53,722 nt of DNA from Bacillota bacterium (GTDB taxonomy: Bacteria; Bacillota_I; Bacilli_A; ML615J-28; CAG-698), in contig JAEYQM010000070.1 in assembly GCA_023410025.1 (NCBI GenBank), forward strand, positions 1 through 53,722. Reading direction: 5' to 3'. The translations under genes were made by a program, and so were the position numbers. Below are positions 34,079 to 44,279 of this stretch, one piece after another. Each line of letters begins with the position of its first letter. Position 1 is the first letter of the stretch. A model generated the notes under the pieces. The model did not search any database, was not told where the DNA came from, and saw only the letters and a list, made by a program, of their open reading frames with translations.

Positions 34079-35230
34079 TTATAAATAAAGATCATCAATA
34101 AAGTTCTTAATTCGATTTAATCCTTCCATTAATTGTTCTTTGCTACAAGCTAGATTAACCCTAATATATTTATCAGCCTCAGTTCCATAAATTATTCCAT
34201 CACTTACAATTAACTTATATTTTGCAAGTTCATTAGTAATTTTTGTACTACTTAAGTTTGTAAATGACATATCAATCCAGGCAAGATAAGTACCTTCTAA
34301 AGGAGATACTATAGCATTAGAAATATATTTATTAAAAAAGTCTTTTAATAATAAATAATTATTTTCAATATGCTTATTTTGTTCTACTAAATAATCTTTA
34401 CAATCTTTATAAGCTGTAATTGTTGCATATATTCCAAATAAATTTGGGCCTAATAATTCTAGTGAGCTTAATTCATTTTTAACTTTTAATAAAAGTTCAT
34501 TATTAGGAATTATTGTGTTTGCAAGTTGTAAACCAGCAATATTAAATGTTTTACTTGGAGCGGTTGCAATAATTATTTTATCATAAACATCAATAAACTT
34601 ACCAACAGAAGTAAATTTATTTTCAAATAAAACTAAGTCACAATGAATTTCATCACTTACTAAAATCACATCATGTTTCTTACATAAATCAACTATTTTT
34701 TTAATTTCTTCGTATGTCCAAACACGGCCAACTGGATTATGAGGATTACATAATACATACAAATCAACTTCTTTTAATTTGTTTTCTAAATCTACAAAAT
34801 CAATTGAATACTCGCCATTATTATTTTTAAGTTTATTTATTACTAATTCTTTATTATTGTTCTTCCCTAAATTATGAAATCTATAATATACAGGTGTATT
34901 AATTAATACTTTTTTATCACATAATACCCTAACAACAACACCTAAACTTACTAAAATTCCTGGAGTAATAATAACTGATTCAGGATTAATATTATAGCCA
35001 TATTCATTTTTAAACCAATTAATTAACACTTCATAATACTCATTATCACAGTATGTATAACCAAAGGCCCCGTGCTCTGCCCTTTTAATAATAGCATCAG
35101 TTATTTTATCACAAGTTTTATAATCACTATCAGCAACTGATAATGCTATTATATCTTCACCATGTTTTATGCGTTGCATATCCCATTTAGAAGATTTTGT
35201 ATACATACGATTTAGATTTTCAAAACTCAT
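34079..35230 (-). CDS. patB: MalY/PatB family PLP-dependent C-S lyase or aminotransferase
   Basis: 383-aa fold-type I PLP enzyme: VITPGILVSLGVVVR, CNPHNPVGRVWTYEEI, VSDEIHCDLV and the PLP-binding Lys in APSKTFNIAGLQ. DLVLFENKFTSVG and EGTYLAWID match the PatB/MalY cystathionine beta-lyase branch rather than AspC. It would cleave C-S bonds of cystathionine or cysteine conjugates. The gene follows addA by 11 bases, with AGGAGG before the ATG, so it is in an operon with the repair genes; the functional reason is not evident. Confidence 0.9.
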   Translation of the reverse strand: MSFENLNRMYTKSSKWDMQRIKHGEDIIALSVADSDYKTCDKITDAIIKRAEHGAFGYTYCDNEYYEVLINWFKNEYGYNINPESVIITPGILVSLGVVVRVLCDKKVLINTPVYYRFHNLGKNNNKELVINKLKNNNGEYSIDFVDLENKLKEVDLYVLCNPHNPVGRVWTYEEIKKIVDLCKKHDVILVSDEIHCDLVLFENKFTSVGKFIDVYDKIIIATAPSKTFNIAGLQLANTIIPNNELLLKVKNELSSLELLGPNLFGIYATITAYKDCKDYLVEQNKHIENNYLLLKDFFNKYISNAIVSPLEGTYLAWIDMSFTNLSSTKITNELAKYKLIVSDGIIYGTEADKYIRVNLACSKEQLMEGLNRIKNFIDDLYL

Positions 35231-35241
35231 AAATCCTCCTA

Positions 35242-38200
35242 TTAATCTATTTTTTGATATATTCCATCAAATAAAGAATATAGATAAATATTTACTTTCT
35301 TTTTGGTAACACTTACAATATAATCCCTATATCCTCTTAATTGATTAAAATAATTTTCATCATCAATATTCTTAAGTTTATAGTCTATAATATCAATATA
35401 ATCATAATACTCCATCATTAAGTCAATTATTCCGTGACTGTCATTAGTATAAAATTCATATTCTTTATAAATAATAGCTTCCATTCTTCTTTCTAATAAT
35501 TTGCTTGTAAAGAACTTTATTATGACATTTTTATATTTTTCTTCTAAATCTAAATTATTAATATATTGATTAATATCATTATTTTTAAAATCTAATAGTT
35601 CAAGAATATTATGAAGTTTTGTTCCTAACTCCATTTTTTCAAATTCGTCTTTAGTAATTACCTTAGAGATATTCTTTGAATATTTTGATAATTCACTTAC
35701 TAGTTCATATGTATAGTTATTTGATTGAACAGTAAATTTATCACCTTCAGGAATACTGTTTTTGTAATTCTTGATATGTTTAATTTGATAACTATTTGAT
35801 AATTTATAAAGTGATGATGTATCAATTTTAGTTACTTTAAATTTATCATAGAAATTCTTTAAGATATCATGAAAACTATTAATCTTCAACAAACTAATAT
35901 CTTTAATGTCATCAAGATCAACTTCATCTACAAGGATAATTTTTTCTTTTGCACGGGTTAAGGCTACATAGAATAATCTGATTTTCTCAGAAATTTCATC
36001 AAAATCAAAATTAAATTTGTATAATTCCTTTACAAATATTTCCTTAATTCCATTATCATAATAAGGGGTAATAATAGAAAGTTTTGGGTCATATATAAAT
36101 CTTTGTTTTATATCTGATTTATTAAATTTATGATTTAAACCACTAAAATAACAAAAAGAGAATTCTAATCCTTTACTTGCATGAATTGTCATTAACTTAA
36201 CAGCATCATCACTACCAATACTTACCTTATATGGTATATCAAGTCCAAGCTCAAAAGTTTTGTCTAAGTGATCAATATACTCTCCGATGGTTAATCCAAT
36301 TGAACCCAATTCATAAGCTAAATTAAGTAAATATTCAACCCTTTTTATAGCCCCTTCTATTCCCCCAATCTTTATAATCAAATCATAATAATTAAAATTA
36401 TCTATCACAATATTAACAAATTCATAAATACTATAATTATGTAAACTTCTAGCAATTTCTTTGCATTTAATAAAAATATTTGTATTATAAATACTTTTAT
36501 TTGTAATATTTAGAAATATTTCATTATCATTTATTTTAAACAAAAAACTTCTGGCTATACTTGCATATAAGTAGTTTATTGTATTGTCATATTCATTAAT
36601 ACTTATTTTATAGATAAATTTAAAAAGATTTAATAAAACTTTAAAGTCAAATGATGCCGTAATAGACTCATCTTTAAATACTTGAAGAGGTATACCAACA
36701 TATTCAAAAATCATTTTATATAAATCAAAATCACTTGATTTATCAATTAAAATTGCAAAGTCACTTAATTTTGCTTCTCTTAATTTACCATCAAATACTT
36801 TTACTTTATCATCAATTTTTTTCTTAATATCATTTGCTATTGTAAATATCTCAATTTCATTTCTTTTAAACTCATCACTTCTTTTGGATATATCCAAAAC
36901 TTCAATATTGTAATCAATTTTTTCATCAAAATTTTGATCATAATTTTTGTTGCCATAAATCATTTGATGTGATGCTTGGTAATTAGCTCCACCTAATTTA
37001 TCAGTCATAATGCGATTAAATATTGTATTAATTGAACTTAATACTTCTTTTCGAGAACGAAAATTATCTAATAAATCAATTTTAATTCCACCTATTTCTA
37101 ATCCAAAACTATCATATTTTTCTTTAAAAATATTTGGATTTGCATTTCGAAAACGATAGATTGATTGTTTAATATCACCAACAGAGTAGACATTATTATT
37201 AGAAATTTTTTTAATGAATTCTTCTTGAATGTCGGAAGTATCTTGGTATTCATCAATCATTATTTCGTAGAATTCATTTTGAAGTTCATTTCTAACAATT
37301 TCATTGTTTGAAACTAATTTTATTGCAAGTCGAGCTATATCATTAAATGTATATAATGATTGTTTTTTCTTTTCTTCATCAATTCTTAAAATAACTTTTT
37401 GTAATATCTTAGTAATTGGTTTGATATATTTATGAGTTAAATGATGTTCATTTACTAATCCGTTTAAATCATCATAATGCATAAATTCTAAAATACTACT
37501 AATATTTTCACTAATAATTTTTTTAATATCTGAATAGTTTTCTGTACAGTCATTAGTTTTTCTAGGCAATTCAATATTTTTTAATATCTCTTTAATCCTA
37601 TGATAATCAAAATCATCTAATTCTTTATAATAATTATCTATCACCTGATAAACCTTAGATCCACTATTATTTAATAGATCTACAAATAAATTACGTAGGT
37701 CAGCAATTTTTATTTTTAAAACATCAAGATATTGAATTTTTAAATCATTATAATATGTTTCATCATTTAATTTATGATTAATTGTATTCAGTTCACCTAA
37801 TACATCAATTCTTTTGTCCAGTTCATCATAGAATCTGCTGATTACTTGACGTATATCTTTATCATCCTTCATACAAAAATCGCTAATTAATAATAAGAAA
37901 TCAATATCCTTTAAATCATAAAATTCATCAAAGACTTCATCAATAATTTTTAAATTTAAAATTTTAATATAACTATCTGGTGATATTTTAATATTTTGGG
38001 ATATGTTTAATAAGTAATGGTATCTCTTTACAATACTTAAACTAAAACTATCAAAAGTTGTAATATAACTTGTATCAATTAAATCTAATTGTTTAGTTAA
38101 GTTTTCTTCTTTTAGTTTTTTTCTGATTCTTTCTTTCATTTCAAATGCTGATGCGCGAGTAAAGGTTAGGATTAATAACTGATTAATATTAATTCCTTTC

Positions 38201-38325
38201 TTTATAATTTCAATAGTTCTAGTTGATAATACTGCTGTTTTACCACTACCAGCACCAGCTGATACTAAAATATTTTTACCCGATTCATATATAGCTTTGT
38301 GTTGTGAGTTTGTCCATTTAACCAT
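35242..38325 (-). CDS. addA: ATP-dependent helicase/nuclease subunit A (AddA)
   Basis: Recombinational repair enzyme processing double-strand ends with AddB. 1027 aa, a UvrD-like helicase plus C-terminal nuclease: Walker A SAGAGSGKT (22-30), MIDEYQDTSDIQ, GDIKQSIYRFRNANP, KLMTIHASKGLEFSFCY, FYVALTRAKEKI, then HGIIDLMMEYYDYIDIIDYKLK in the PD-(D/E)XK nuclease near the end. It is somewhat shorter than the Bacillus protein (~1230). The ATG at 38325 lies four bases after GGTGAT and overlaps the addB stop; an in-frame ATG at 38337 precedes that site. Confidence 0.93.
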   Translation of the reverse strand: MVKWTNSQHKAIYESGKNILVSAGAGSGKTAVLSTRTIEIIKKGININQLLILTFTRASAFEMKERIRKKLKEENLTKQLDLIDTSYITTFDSFSLSIVKRYHYLLNISQNIKISPDSYIKILNLKIIDEVFDEFYDLKDIDFLLLISDFCMKDDKDIRQVISRFYDELDKRIDVLGELNTINHKLNDETYYNDLKIQYLDVLKIKIADLRNLFVDLLNNSGSKVYQVIDNYYKELDDFDYHRIKEILKNIELPRKTNDCTENYSDIKKIISENISSILEFMHYDDLNGLVNEHHLTHKYIKPITKILQKVILRIDEEKKKQSLYTFNDIARLAIKLVSNNEIVRNELQNEFYEIMIDEYQDTSDIQEEFIKKISNNNVYSVGDIKQSIYRFRNANPNIFKEKYDSFGLEIGGIKIDLLDNFRSRKEVLSSINTIFNRIMTDKLGGANYQASHQMIYGNKNYDQNFDEKIDYNIEVLDISKRSDEFKRNEIEIFTIANDIKKKIDDKVKVFDGKLREAKLSDFAILIDKSSDFDLYKMIFEYVGIPLQVFKDESITASFDFKVLLNLFKFIYKISINEYDNTINYLYASIARSFLFKINDNEIFLNITNKSIYNTNIFIKCKEIARSLHNYSIYEFVNIVIDNFNYYDLIIKIGGIEGAIKRVEYLLNLAYELGSIGLTIGEYIDHLDKTFELGLDIPYKVSIGSDDAVKLMTIHASKGLEFSFCYFSGLNHKFNKSDIKQRFIYDPKLSIITPYYDNGIKEIFVKELYKFNFDFDEISEKIRLFYVALTRAKEKIILVDEVDLDDIKDISLLKINSFHDILKNFYDKFKVTKIDTSSLYKLSNSYQIKHIKNYKNSIPEGDKFTVQSNNYTYELVSELSKYSKNISKVITKDEFEKMELGTKLHNILELLDFKNNDINQYINNLDLEEKYKNVIIKFFTSKLLERRMEAIIYKEYEFYTNDSHGIIDLMMEYYDYIDIIDYKLKNIDDENYFNQLRGYRDYIVSVTKKKVNIYLYSLFDGIYQKID

Positions 38326-40666
38326 TATTATCACCATTTTTTATATATTCATTATCACTAAAACTATGATAGCATATATCACTAAATTTACAAAATTTAC
38401 AGCTAATGTTTTCAAAATTATATATTTTAGGATTAATTCTAAAATTAGCATTTAAAATATTATCAATTGATAGATCTATTAATTTATCAATTTTATTATC
38501 ATATTCTAAAATTTGTTCTTCTGTTAATACTTTCGATGTTGAATAGAAAGTGCCATCATTCTTTTTTCTTAAACCATCAATTATTTCACTATTAGCTTTT
38601 GTATAATCAAATTCAAACAATGGGTTTATTTGATCAATCGTATAACCATTTAATTTTAAACTTTTCTTCTTAATCCTTAAATATTCTTCTTCATTACTAG
38701 CAGTAAATTCATTATGTAAGATATTTTGGAGATAAAATCCATATACCTTCACATTAGGAAGTTTATCAATCTTTCTAGCAAGATATAGATATATTGGAAG
38801 TTGTATACTTAAACCATGGTCAATTAAATCAAGTTTAATATTTAAGTTACCAGTCTTATAGTCTACAACACTAACATAGGTAACTACTTGACCATCAACT
38901 TCTAAAGTTTTATAATATAATTTATCAATAATACCAACAAAGTTAACATCTATTATTTTACCATTTTTATTAACTTCTTTATGATAGTTAACCTTTTCTT
39001 CAAATAAAGCATTTTTGTAACCAATAATATTATTTTGATCTTTTATAATTTCAATAATATACTTTAGTTCTTCTTTTAGTTTTATTAATAAATGTAATTC
39101 TTTATTTACAAGTTGGTATTTACTATTATTAATAAAATTATTCCAAATTGTATCAAAATCAAAATCATCAGTAAATGCATATTTTAAAACTTCATGAAAT
39201 AGGCTTCCTAAAAATAAAGGAAATGTTTCTTCATAAATATCTAACTTTAATACCCTACTTATATAGTATTGAAATGCACATTTATAATAACTATCAATTG
39301 ATGTATACGATAAATTAAGTTTTCCATTTAAATTATCTATATATTTTTCAATATCAATACCAGTAAACTTATTATCATACTTCATATAATCAATGTCGTA
39401 TTTACTATTTAAAGACTTTAAGCTAGGTGAAATTGAACCAAATTTTGTATATAAATCAAGTAAACTTGCATAGATATACTTGTTGTATTTATCACTAAAG
39501 ACAGAGTATTTGTCAACTTCAATATTTTCTATTTTAATAAATAAATCATTAACTAAACTAGAAACATATTTCTTTTCTGAATTATGATTATCATGAAAAC
39601 TTAGACTTATAATATTATTAGTTTTTAAAGCTGTAATTAATTCCTTTTTTGCATTTTTATTCTTATCAAGTGATGTATCAATTTGATAAGTTTCAACTTC
39701 ACTATCTTTAAAATATTCTTCATCTTTATATATACTTGGAAATTGACCATTAGAAAAACCCAATATAAAAATATGTTTATTATCTATTACATATAAATCT
39801 TTTATATTAATTATTTCAACTGCATTTTTATAGACTATATCTTTACATTTTGTATTTTCTAAGTTGTATTTTAAGAAATCACTAAATATTTTATTATCAT
39901 ATTTATCTTTTGGAAATTTATTAATTATTTTAATTAAACTATCCTTTATTTCAATATTTTTAATATTTATATTATTAATATCAAAATTATTAAAATCAAT
40001 TTTTTTAATTTCTTCAATCATGGATAATGTTAAATTATTTTTATAGTTTAATGGAATACTATATAATAAGAAAAATCTTTTAATAATTTCTAAATCCTCA
40101 TTACAAATTATTTTAATATCATTAATATCCGTTCCATTTTTAACAAGTGTTGATATTTGTTCTAATGTGTAAAATAATTCATCAGAGAAAGTATTAAATT
40201 TATATATAGTATTAGGTATTTCATTATTAAAATTAAGTTCAACAAATTTATAATTTAGATTTGATAGATAAAACATATGTTCTTTTTTAATATATGGATA
40301 CCCATAAATAATAATATCTTTATCTCTTATACTATCAACATATAATTTATCAAATTTAATTAAATTATTGTTTAATAGATAATTATAAATATCTTCTAAG
40401 ATTTCTAACTTTTGATTATTCTCAATGATATTTAAATATAATAATGAATTAATATACATCTTTGCAACATCATTATTTAAATTAAATTCTTTGGCAACTT
40501 TTATAATTGCAATATTATCATAAGAAAAGGTAAGTTTTTCTATTAAATTTTCGATTGTAATAAACTTAGCTTTAATTAGACTATCCTTATAATCTTTTAA
40601 AATTTTTATTTTAAAACTATCAGGGCAAACAATTATTGCATTGTAATTTTCTAACATCTTATACAT
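38318..40666 (-). CDS. addB: Reduced AddB-like PD-(D/E)XK nuclease with Fe-S cysteines
   Basis: Partner of AddA. 782 aa against ~1150 in Bacillus AddB. No Walker A motif at the N-terminus: the first strand reads NAIIVCPDSF with no GxGSGKT. The C-terminal nuclease has FVGIIDKLY (Asp581) and VVDYKTG (Asp602, Lys604), with His491 in FHEVLKY. Four Cys fit the 4Fe-4S arrangement of AddB: Cys463 (YYKCAFQYY) and Cys756, 759, 765 (CKFCKFSDIC). So the nuclease is preserved while the inactive helicase part is shrunken. Very rich in Asn, Ile and Lys. GGTGAT precedes the ATG. Confidence 0.85.
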   Translation of the reverse strand: MYKMLENYNAIIVCPDSFKIKILKDYKDSLIKAKFITIENLIEKLTFSYDNIAIIKVAKEFNLNNDVAKMYINSLLYLNIIENNQKLEILEDIYNYLLNNNLIKFDKLYVDSIRDKDIIIYGYPYIKKEHMFYLSNLNYKFVELNFNNEIPNTIYKFNTFSDELFYTLEQISTLVKNGTDINDIKIICNEDLEIIKRFFLLYSIPLNYKNNLTLSMIEEIKKIDFNNFDINNINIKNIEIKDSLIKIINKFPKDKYDNKIFSDFLKYNLENTKCKDIVYKNAVEIINIKDLYVIDNKHIFILGFSNGQFPSIYKDEEYFKDSEVETYQIDTSLDKNKNAKKELITALKTNNIISLSFHDNHNSEKKYVSSLVNDLFIKIENIEVDKYSVFSDKYNKYIYASLLDLYTKFGSISPSLKSLNSKYDIDYMKYDNKFTGIDIEKYIDNLNGKLNLSYTSIDSYYKCAFQYYISRVLKLDIYEETFPLFLGSLFHEVLKYAFTDDFDFDTIWNNFINNSKYQLVNKELHLLIKLKEELKYIIEIIKDQNNIIGYKNALFEEKVNYHKEVNKNGKIIDVNFVGIIDKLYYKTLEVDGQVVTYVSVVDYKTGNLNIKLDLIDHGLSIQLPIYLYLARKIDKLPNVKVYGFYLQNILHNEFTASNEEEYLRIKKKSLKLNGYTIDQINPLFEFDYTKANSEIIDGLRKKNDGTFYSTSKVLTEEQILEYDNKIDKLIDLSIDNILNANFRINPKIYNFENISCKFCKFSDICYHSFSDNEYIKNGDNNG

Positions 40667-40681
40667 TTTATCACCTATTAA

Positions 40682-40690
40682 ATTATATCA
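40682..40690 (-). promoter_or_regulatory. Extended -10 of the addB-addA-patB operon
   Basis: TGATATAAT on the minus strand, 16 bases before the addB start; no convincing -35. Confidence 0.6.
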
Positions 40691-40727
40691 CGAATATACT
40701 AAAAAGACAGCAAAACTTTAATATATA

Positions 40728-40756
40728 TTTACATAAATTTTTGATTATGTTATAAT
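40728..40756 (+). promoter_or_regulatory. Promoter of the DUF4349 lipoprotein gene
   Basis: TTTACA, 17-base spacer, TATAAT preceded by TGT (extended -10); plus strand. Confidence 0.82.
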
Positions 40757-40776
40757 TACATAAAGGGGGAATATAA

Positions 40777-41655
40777 ATGAAAAAAATATTAGTAAGTTTT
40801 TTTGTACTACTTTTGTTTTTTACATTAGTGGGTTGTGGGAAAACAATTGATAGTGACAACACAGGTGGAAACGATGGTGGTTCTAATGGTAATCCAGTTG
40901 ATTATGATGTGGTTAACCAACCTAACCGTATAATTGTCTATACTGTTTCAGCAAAGCTTTATGTCTCTGATATCAGAAAAGAAGTTCTTGAAATTAAAAA
41001 ATCATTAAATGATGATGAGTGGACTGAATATGAAGATCAAACTGAAAATTATACAACTATTAAAATAAGGGTTAAGACAACAAGACTTGATTCTTTCTTA
41101 ATTGATCTTGAAAATAAATATAAAATGTCTAATCTAAGTAAAAATTCAGAAGATCTTTCTTTAAACTACTATGACTATCAAAACATAATAGCAGCGCTTG
41201 AACTACAAAGAGATAAAATAAACGAAAGACTTGATACAGCTAGTGATGCATTATTAGTTAGTCTTCTTAATCAACTAAGAGAAGTTGAAAATGAATTACA
41301 AAAGTTATATCGAAAGGTAAATGAAATTAATACTGATGTTTTATATTCATTAGTCACTATTTCAATTTTTAAAGATCAAGACATTTCAGAAGATAAGAAA
41401 GAAAACTTTTTTGATACAGTATGGAATTCTTGGAAAGGAATATTTAATGGATTATTTTCTATTTTCACTTTCTTTGTAAGAATTCTACCAATTATTGCAA
41501 TTATAGTACCAATCGTTATTATATTAACTAAATTAAATAAGAAAAAGAAAACTGAGTTTACTGAAAGATTGAATAAAGGACAAGTAAGTCAAAAATTTGG
41601 CCAAAATAGTATGAACAAACCAAAAGTAAGCAATACTCCAAATGATGATAAATAA
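40777..41655 (+). CDS. DUF4349 lipoprotein
   Basis: 292 aa on the plus strand. Signal peptide with lipobox LVGC (Cys20), a Gly/Asn-rich linker, then the DUF4349 body: RIIVYTVSAKLYVSDI, IKIRVKTTRLDSFLIDL, a coiled coil around 145-190 (IIAALELQRDKINERL...LREVENELQKLYRKV), TDVLYSLVTISI, and a C-terminal transmembrane helix (~235-262) with a basic tail. DUF4349 proteins are membrane-anchored from both ends in this layout; function unknown. AAGGGGGA precedes the ATG. It is divergent from the addBA operon. Confidence 0.9.
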   Translation: MKKILVSFFVLLLFFTLVGCGKTIDSDNTGGNDGGSNGNPVDYDVVNQPNRIIVYTVSAKLYVSDIRKEVLEIKKSLNDDEWTEYEDQTENYTTIKIRVKTTRLDSFLIDLENKYKMSNLSKNSEDLSLNYYDYQNIIAALELQRDKINERLDTASDALLVSLLNQLREVENELQKLYRKVNEINTDVLYSLVTISIFKDQDISEDKKENFFDTVWNSWKGIFNGLFSIFTFFVRILPIIAIIVPIVIILTKLNKKKKTEFTERLNKGQVSQKFGQNSMNKPKVSNTPNDDK

Positions 41656-41662
41656 TTATCAT

Positions 41663-41695
41663 AAAAAAAAGAACATTTTAAATGTTCTTTTTTTT
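41663..41695. terminator. Bidirectional terminator
   Basis: Stem gaacat / atgttc extended by A8 and T8 runs; serves the lipoprotein gene on plus and the DsbA-family gene on minus. Confidence 0.9.
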
Positions 41696-42584
41696 AACTA
41701 TAGCAAACACCATTTTCATCACATTCGAGATTTTCTTGATATAAATCGTAGAAATATCCATTTCCTGCTGGTATTTTAACTAAATACATTTCTTCAGCAA
41801 GTTCATCTAACATAGATTCTGCTTCTTCAAATGTAACATTAAAATTAACTGCTACTTCAATTACTGCAACACGATTATATTCATAGAGAAAGTCTATTAC
41901 ATTATCACGATTGAAAATATATTTAACTTCTCTAAATTGATTATTTGTTAATTCTTTAATAATGGCATTAATTGTTTCATATTTTTGATATCCTCGTAAT
42001 AAAACTTCACGGTCTTGATATCTGATTAAAAATGATGGAAAACCAGTAACTTTATATTTATTACACATATCTAAATCTTTTTGAAACAAGTCTAATGATA
42101 AACTATGATAATCATCAATAAACTTTGGAACATCAAATCCTGTCTCACTAACAATTTCAATTAATGTTTCAAAACGATTTGTTTTTCTTCCATATACTTC
42201 ACTAGCCTCTCTTAAAGCACGCAAGAATCTTTTTGACCCATCCTCATCTTGATTTTTAATAGCAAGATATGCTCTATTTTGGGGAATAGTTGAATGGTTT
42301 TGATCATCAAACATTTCAAACTTATTTCCATCAAGTGGCATTTTGTGAACTTTTGATGCGTCATTCCAATGTTTTCCAACACTAATATTAGATTTATATG
42401 GATCGATTCCGATTTCATTTACAGGATCATAAAAGTTTTTAATATCTTTTATTAATCCACCCATAACATATTTAATACTAATATTATCTAAATATGATTG
42501 TTCTAATTTTCTGATAATAGGTTCACTTCCCCAGCACCATGTACATACGGGATCACTAAATTCGTAAACTTCAATTTTATTCAT
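41694..42584 (-). CDS. DsbA-family thioredoxin-fold protein
   Basis: 296 aa, no signal peptide, so cytoplasmic. EFSDPVCTWCWGSEP has the redox pair Cys14-x-x-Cys17, and the helical insertion and GFPSFLI cis-proline loop (TGFPSF) fit the DsbA/FrnE-like branch seen in the Spx-adaptor YjbH. Residues ~215-280 form a winged-helix-like tail (RNRVAVIEVAVNFNVTFEEAESML-like pattern) not present in plain DsbA. The end CDENGVC adds a second Cys pair. It could be a disulphide isomerase or an SpxH-type adaptor; the sequence does not decide. Single gene; GAAAGGA precedes the ATG. Confidence 0.78.
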   Translation of the reverse strand: MNKIEVYEFSDPVCTWCWGSEPIIRKLEQSYLDNISIKYVMGGLIKDIKNFYDPVNEIGIDPYKSNISVGKHWNDASKVHKMPLDGNKFEMFDDQNHSTIPQNRAYLAIKNQDEDGSKRFLRALREASEVYGRKTNRFETLIEIVSETGFDVPKFIDDYHSLSLDLFQKDLDMCNKYKVTGFPSFLIRYQDREVLLRGYQKYETINAIIKELTNNQFREVKYIFNRDNVIDFLYEYNRVAVIEVAVNFNVTFEEAESMLDELAEEMYLVKIPAGNGYFYDLYQENLECDENGVCYS

Positions 42585-42651
42585 GATACAATAATCCTTT
42601 CATTGTATTATTATATCAAAATATTACTAATCTAACAAAATTAATGCACTA

Positions 42652-44202
42652 TTAAATTATTTTTGTTGACCACTTTTCAGCATCCCAAATTTCTTCAACT
42701 ACATCTTGATAAAAATAAGGGTCATGGCTTACAAGTAAGATTGTTCCTTTATATTCTTTTAAAGCTTGTTTTAAAGCTTCTTTTGCATCTACATCTAAAT
42801 GGTTAGTTGGTTCGTCTAGTACTAAGACATTTGTCTTTTGAAGATTTATCTTACAAAGTCTAACCTTAGCATTTTCTCCACCGCTTAATACTTTCATTTT
42901 TGATTCAATATGAACTCTTGTAAGTCCACATCCAGCAAGAGCACTTCTTACTTCATTATTAAGCATAGCCGGAAATAAATCTTGAATTTCTTCAATTGCT
43001 GTTTTATTTGATGGATTATCTTCTTGACTAAAGTAACCTATTTCTAGGAATGGGTCAGTAATTACTTCTCCTGAATAAGGATTTAATTTACCAATTAATG
43101 TTTTAAGTAAAGTTGATTTACCAATACCATTTACCCCTTTAATAGCTACTTTCATATTTCTTTCTAAAGTAACATTAATTGGTTTTGTAAGTGGTGAATC
43201 ATATCCAATTACTAAATCTTTAGCATCAAAGATAATACGACCAGGGGTTCTTGATAATTTGAAAATAAAAGTTGGTTTTGGTTTTTCTTGTACTTTATCA
43301 ATTATTTCCATTTTATCTAAAGCCTTTTGACGGGAAGCGGCAATATTTCTTGTTGCTACACGGGCTTTATTTCTGGCAATAAAATCTTCCATTTCCGCAA
43401 TTTCTTTTTGTTGTTTTTCATATGCTGAATTTTGTTGTTTTTTCTTAAGTTCAACCATCTCAACAAACTTATAATAGTTAGAGGTATATCTTGTTAATTC
43501 ACCATTTTCAATATGATAAATAACATTAACACAAGTATTTAAGAATTCAACATCGTGACTTACTAGGATGAAACTATTTTCATAATTGATTAAGAAATTT
43601 TTTAACCAATTAATATGGTTTTCATCTAAGTAGTTAGTTGGTTCATCTAGGATTAAAATACTCGGATTTTCAAGTAAAAGTTTTGTAAGTAATACTTTTG
43701 ATCTTTGACCACCACTTAACATTGATACATCTTTATCCATACCAATATCAATTAAACCAAGTCCACTGGCAATTTGATCAATCTTTGTATCTAAGTTATA
43801 AAATCCACTAGATTCAAGCATGGCACCAATTTCTCCTGCTTCTTCTAGTATTTCATCCATACGATCAACATCAGTTGCCATCTCTTCATATAATTTATAC
43901 ATCTTTTGTTCTAATTCAAATAAGTAGTCAAAAGCAGAGCGACAAATATCTCTAATTGTCTTTCCAGGTACTAAAATAGAATGTTGATCCAAATAACCTA
44001 CTTTAATATTTTTTTGCCATTCAATTCTTCCAGCATCAGGTTGTAAGTTACTCGTAATAATATTTAAGAAAGTTGATTTTCCTTCACCATTGGCACCAAC
44101 TAAACCAATATGTTCACCCTTTAATAATCTAAAATTGGCATTAACTAATAGTGTTCTTTCTCCAAACCCATGGGAAAGATTAATAACATTTAATAAGCTC
44201 AT
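42652..44202 (-). CDS. ABC-F family ATPase
   Basis: 516-aa twin-cassette ABC-F protein with two intact sites, unlike the one at 1175. NBD1: GANGEGKST, LSGGQRSK, LILDEPTNYLD. Linker ~240-310 is charged and helical (AEMEDFIARNKARVATRNIAASRQKAL), the P-site tRNA interaction motif region. NBD2: GVNGIGKST, LSGGENAK, LVLDEPTNHLD. The GEHIGLVGANGEGKSTFLNII start and YLDEN segment place it near YdiF-type members. It probably acts on ribosomes in translation or antibiotic protection; no leader attenuator is seen. GGAGTGA precedes the ATG. Confidence 0.92.
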   Translation of the reverse strand: MSLLNVINLSHGFGERTLLVNANFRLLKGEHIGLVGANGEGKSTFLNIITSNLQPDAGRIEWQKNIKVGYLDQHSILVPGKTIRDICRSAFDYLFELEQKMYKLYEEMATDVDRMDEILEEAGEIGAMLESSGFYNLDTKIDQIASGLGLIDIGMDKDVSMLSGGQRSKVLLTKLLLENPSILILDEPTNYLDENHINWLKNFLINYENSFILVSHDVEFLNTCVNVIYHIENGELTRYTSNYYKFVEMVELKKKQQNSAYEKQQKEIAEMEDFIARNKARVATRNIAASRQKALDKMEIIDKVQEKPKPTFIFKLSRTPGRIIFDAKDLVIGYDSPLTKPINVTLERNMKVAIKGVNGIGKSTLLKTLIGKLNPYSGEVITDPFLEIGYFSQEDNPSNKTAIEEIQDLFPAMLNNEVRSALAGCGLTRVHIESKMKVLSGGENAKVRLCKINLQKTNVLVLDEPTNHLDVDAKEALKQALKEYKGTILLVSHDPYFYQDVVEEIWDAEKWSTKII

Positions 44203-44225
44203 AATTCACTCCATAATTCTTTACT

Positions 44226-44253
44226 ATTTTACCAAAAAATTTTCATTTGTCAC
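44226..44253 (-). promoter_or_regulatory. Promoter of the second ABC-F gene
   Basis: GTGACA, 16-base spacer, TAAAAT with TGG (extended -10) on the minus strand, abutting the MFS terminator. Confidence 0.65.
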
Positions 44254-44279
44254 GAAAAAAAAAGTAGAAGTCTACTTTT
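44253..44279 (-). terminator. Terminator overlapping the MFS stop codon
   Basis: aaaagta-gaagtc-tactttt; the TAG at 44272-44274 lies in its 5' arm on the minus strand, followed by a long T-run. Confidence 0.85.
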
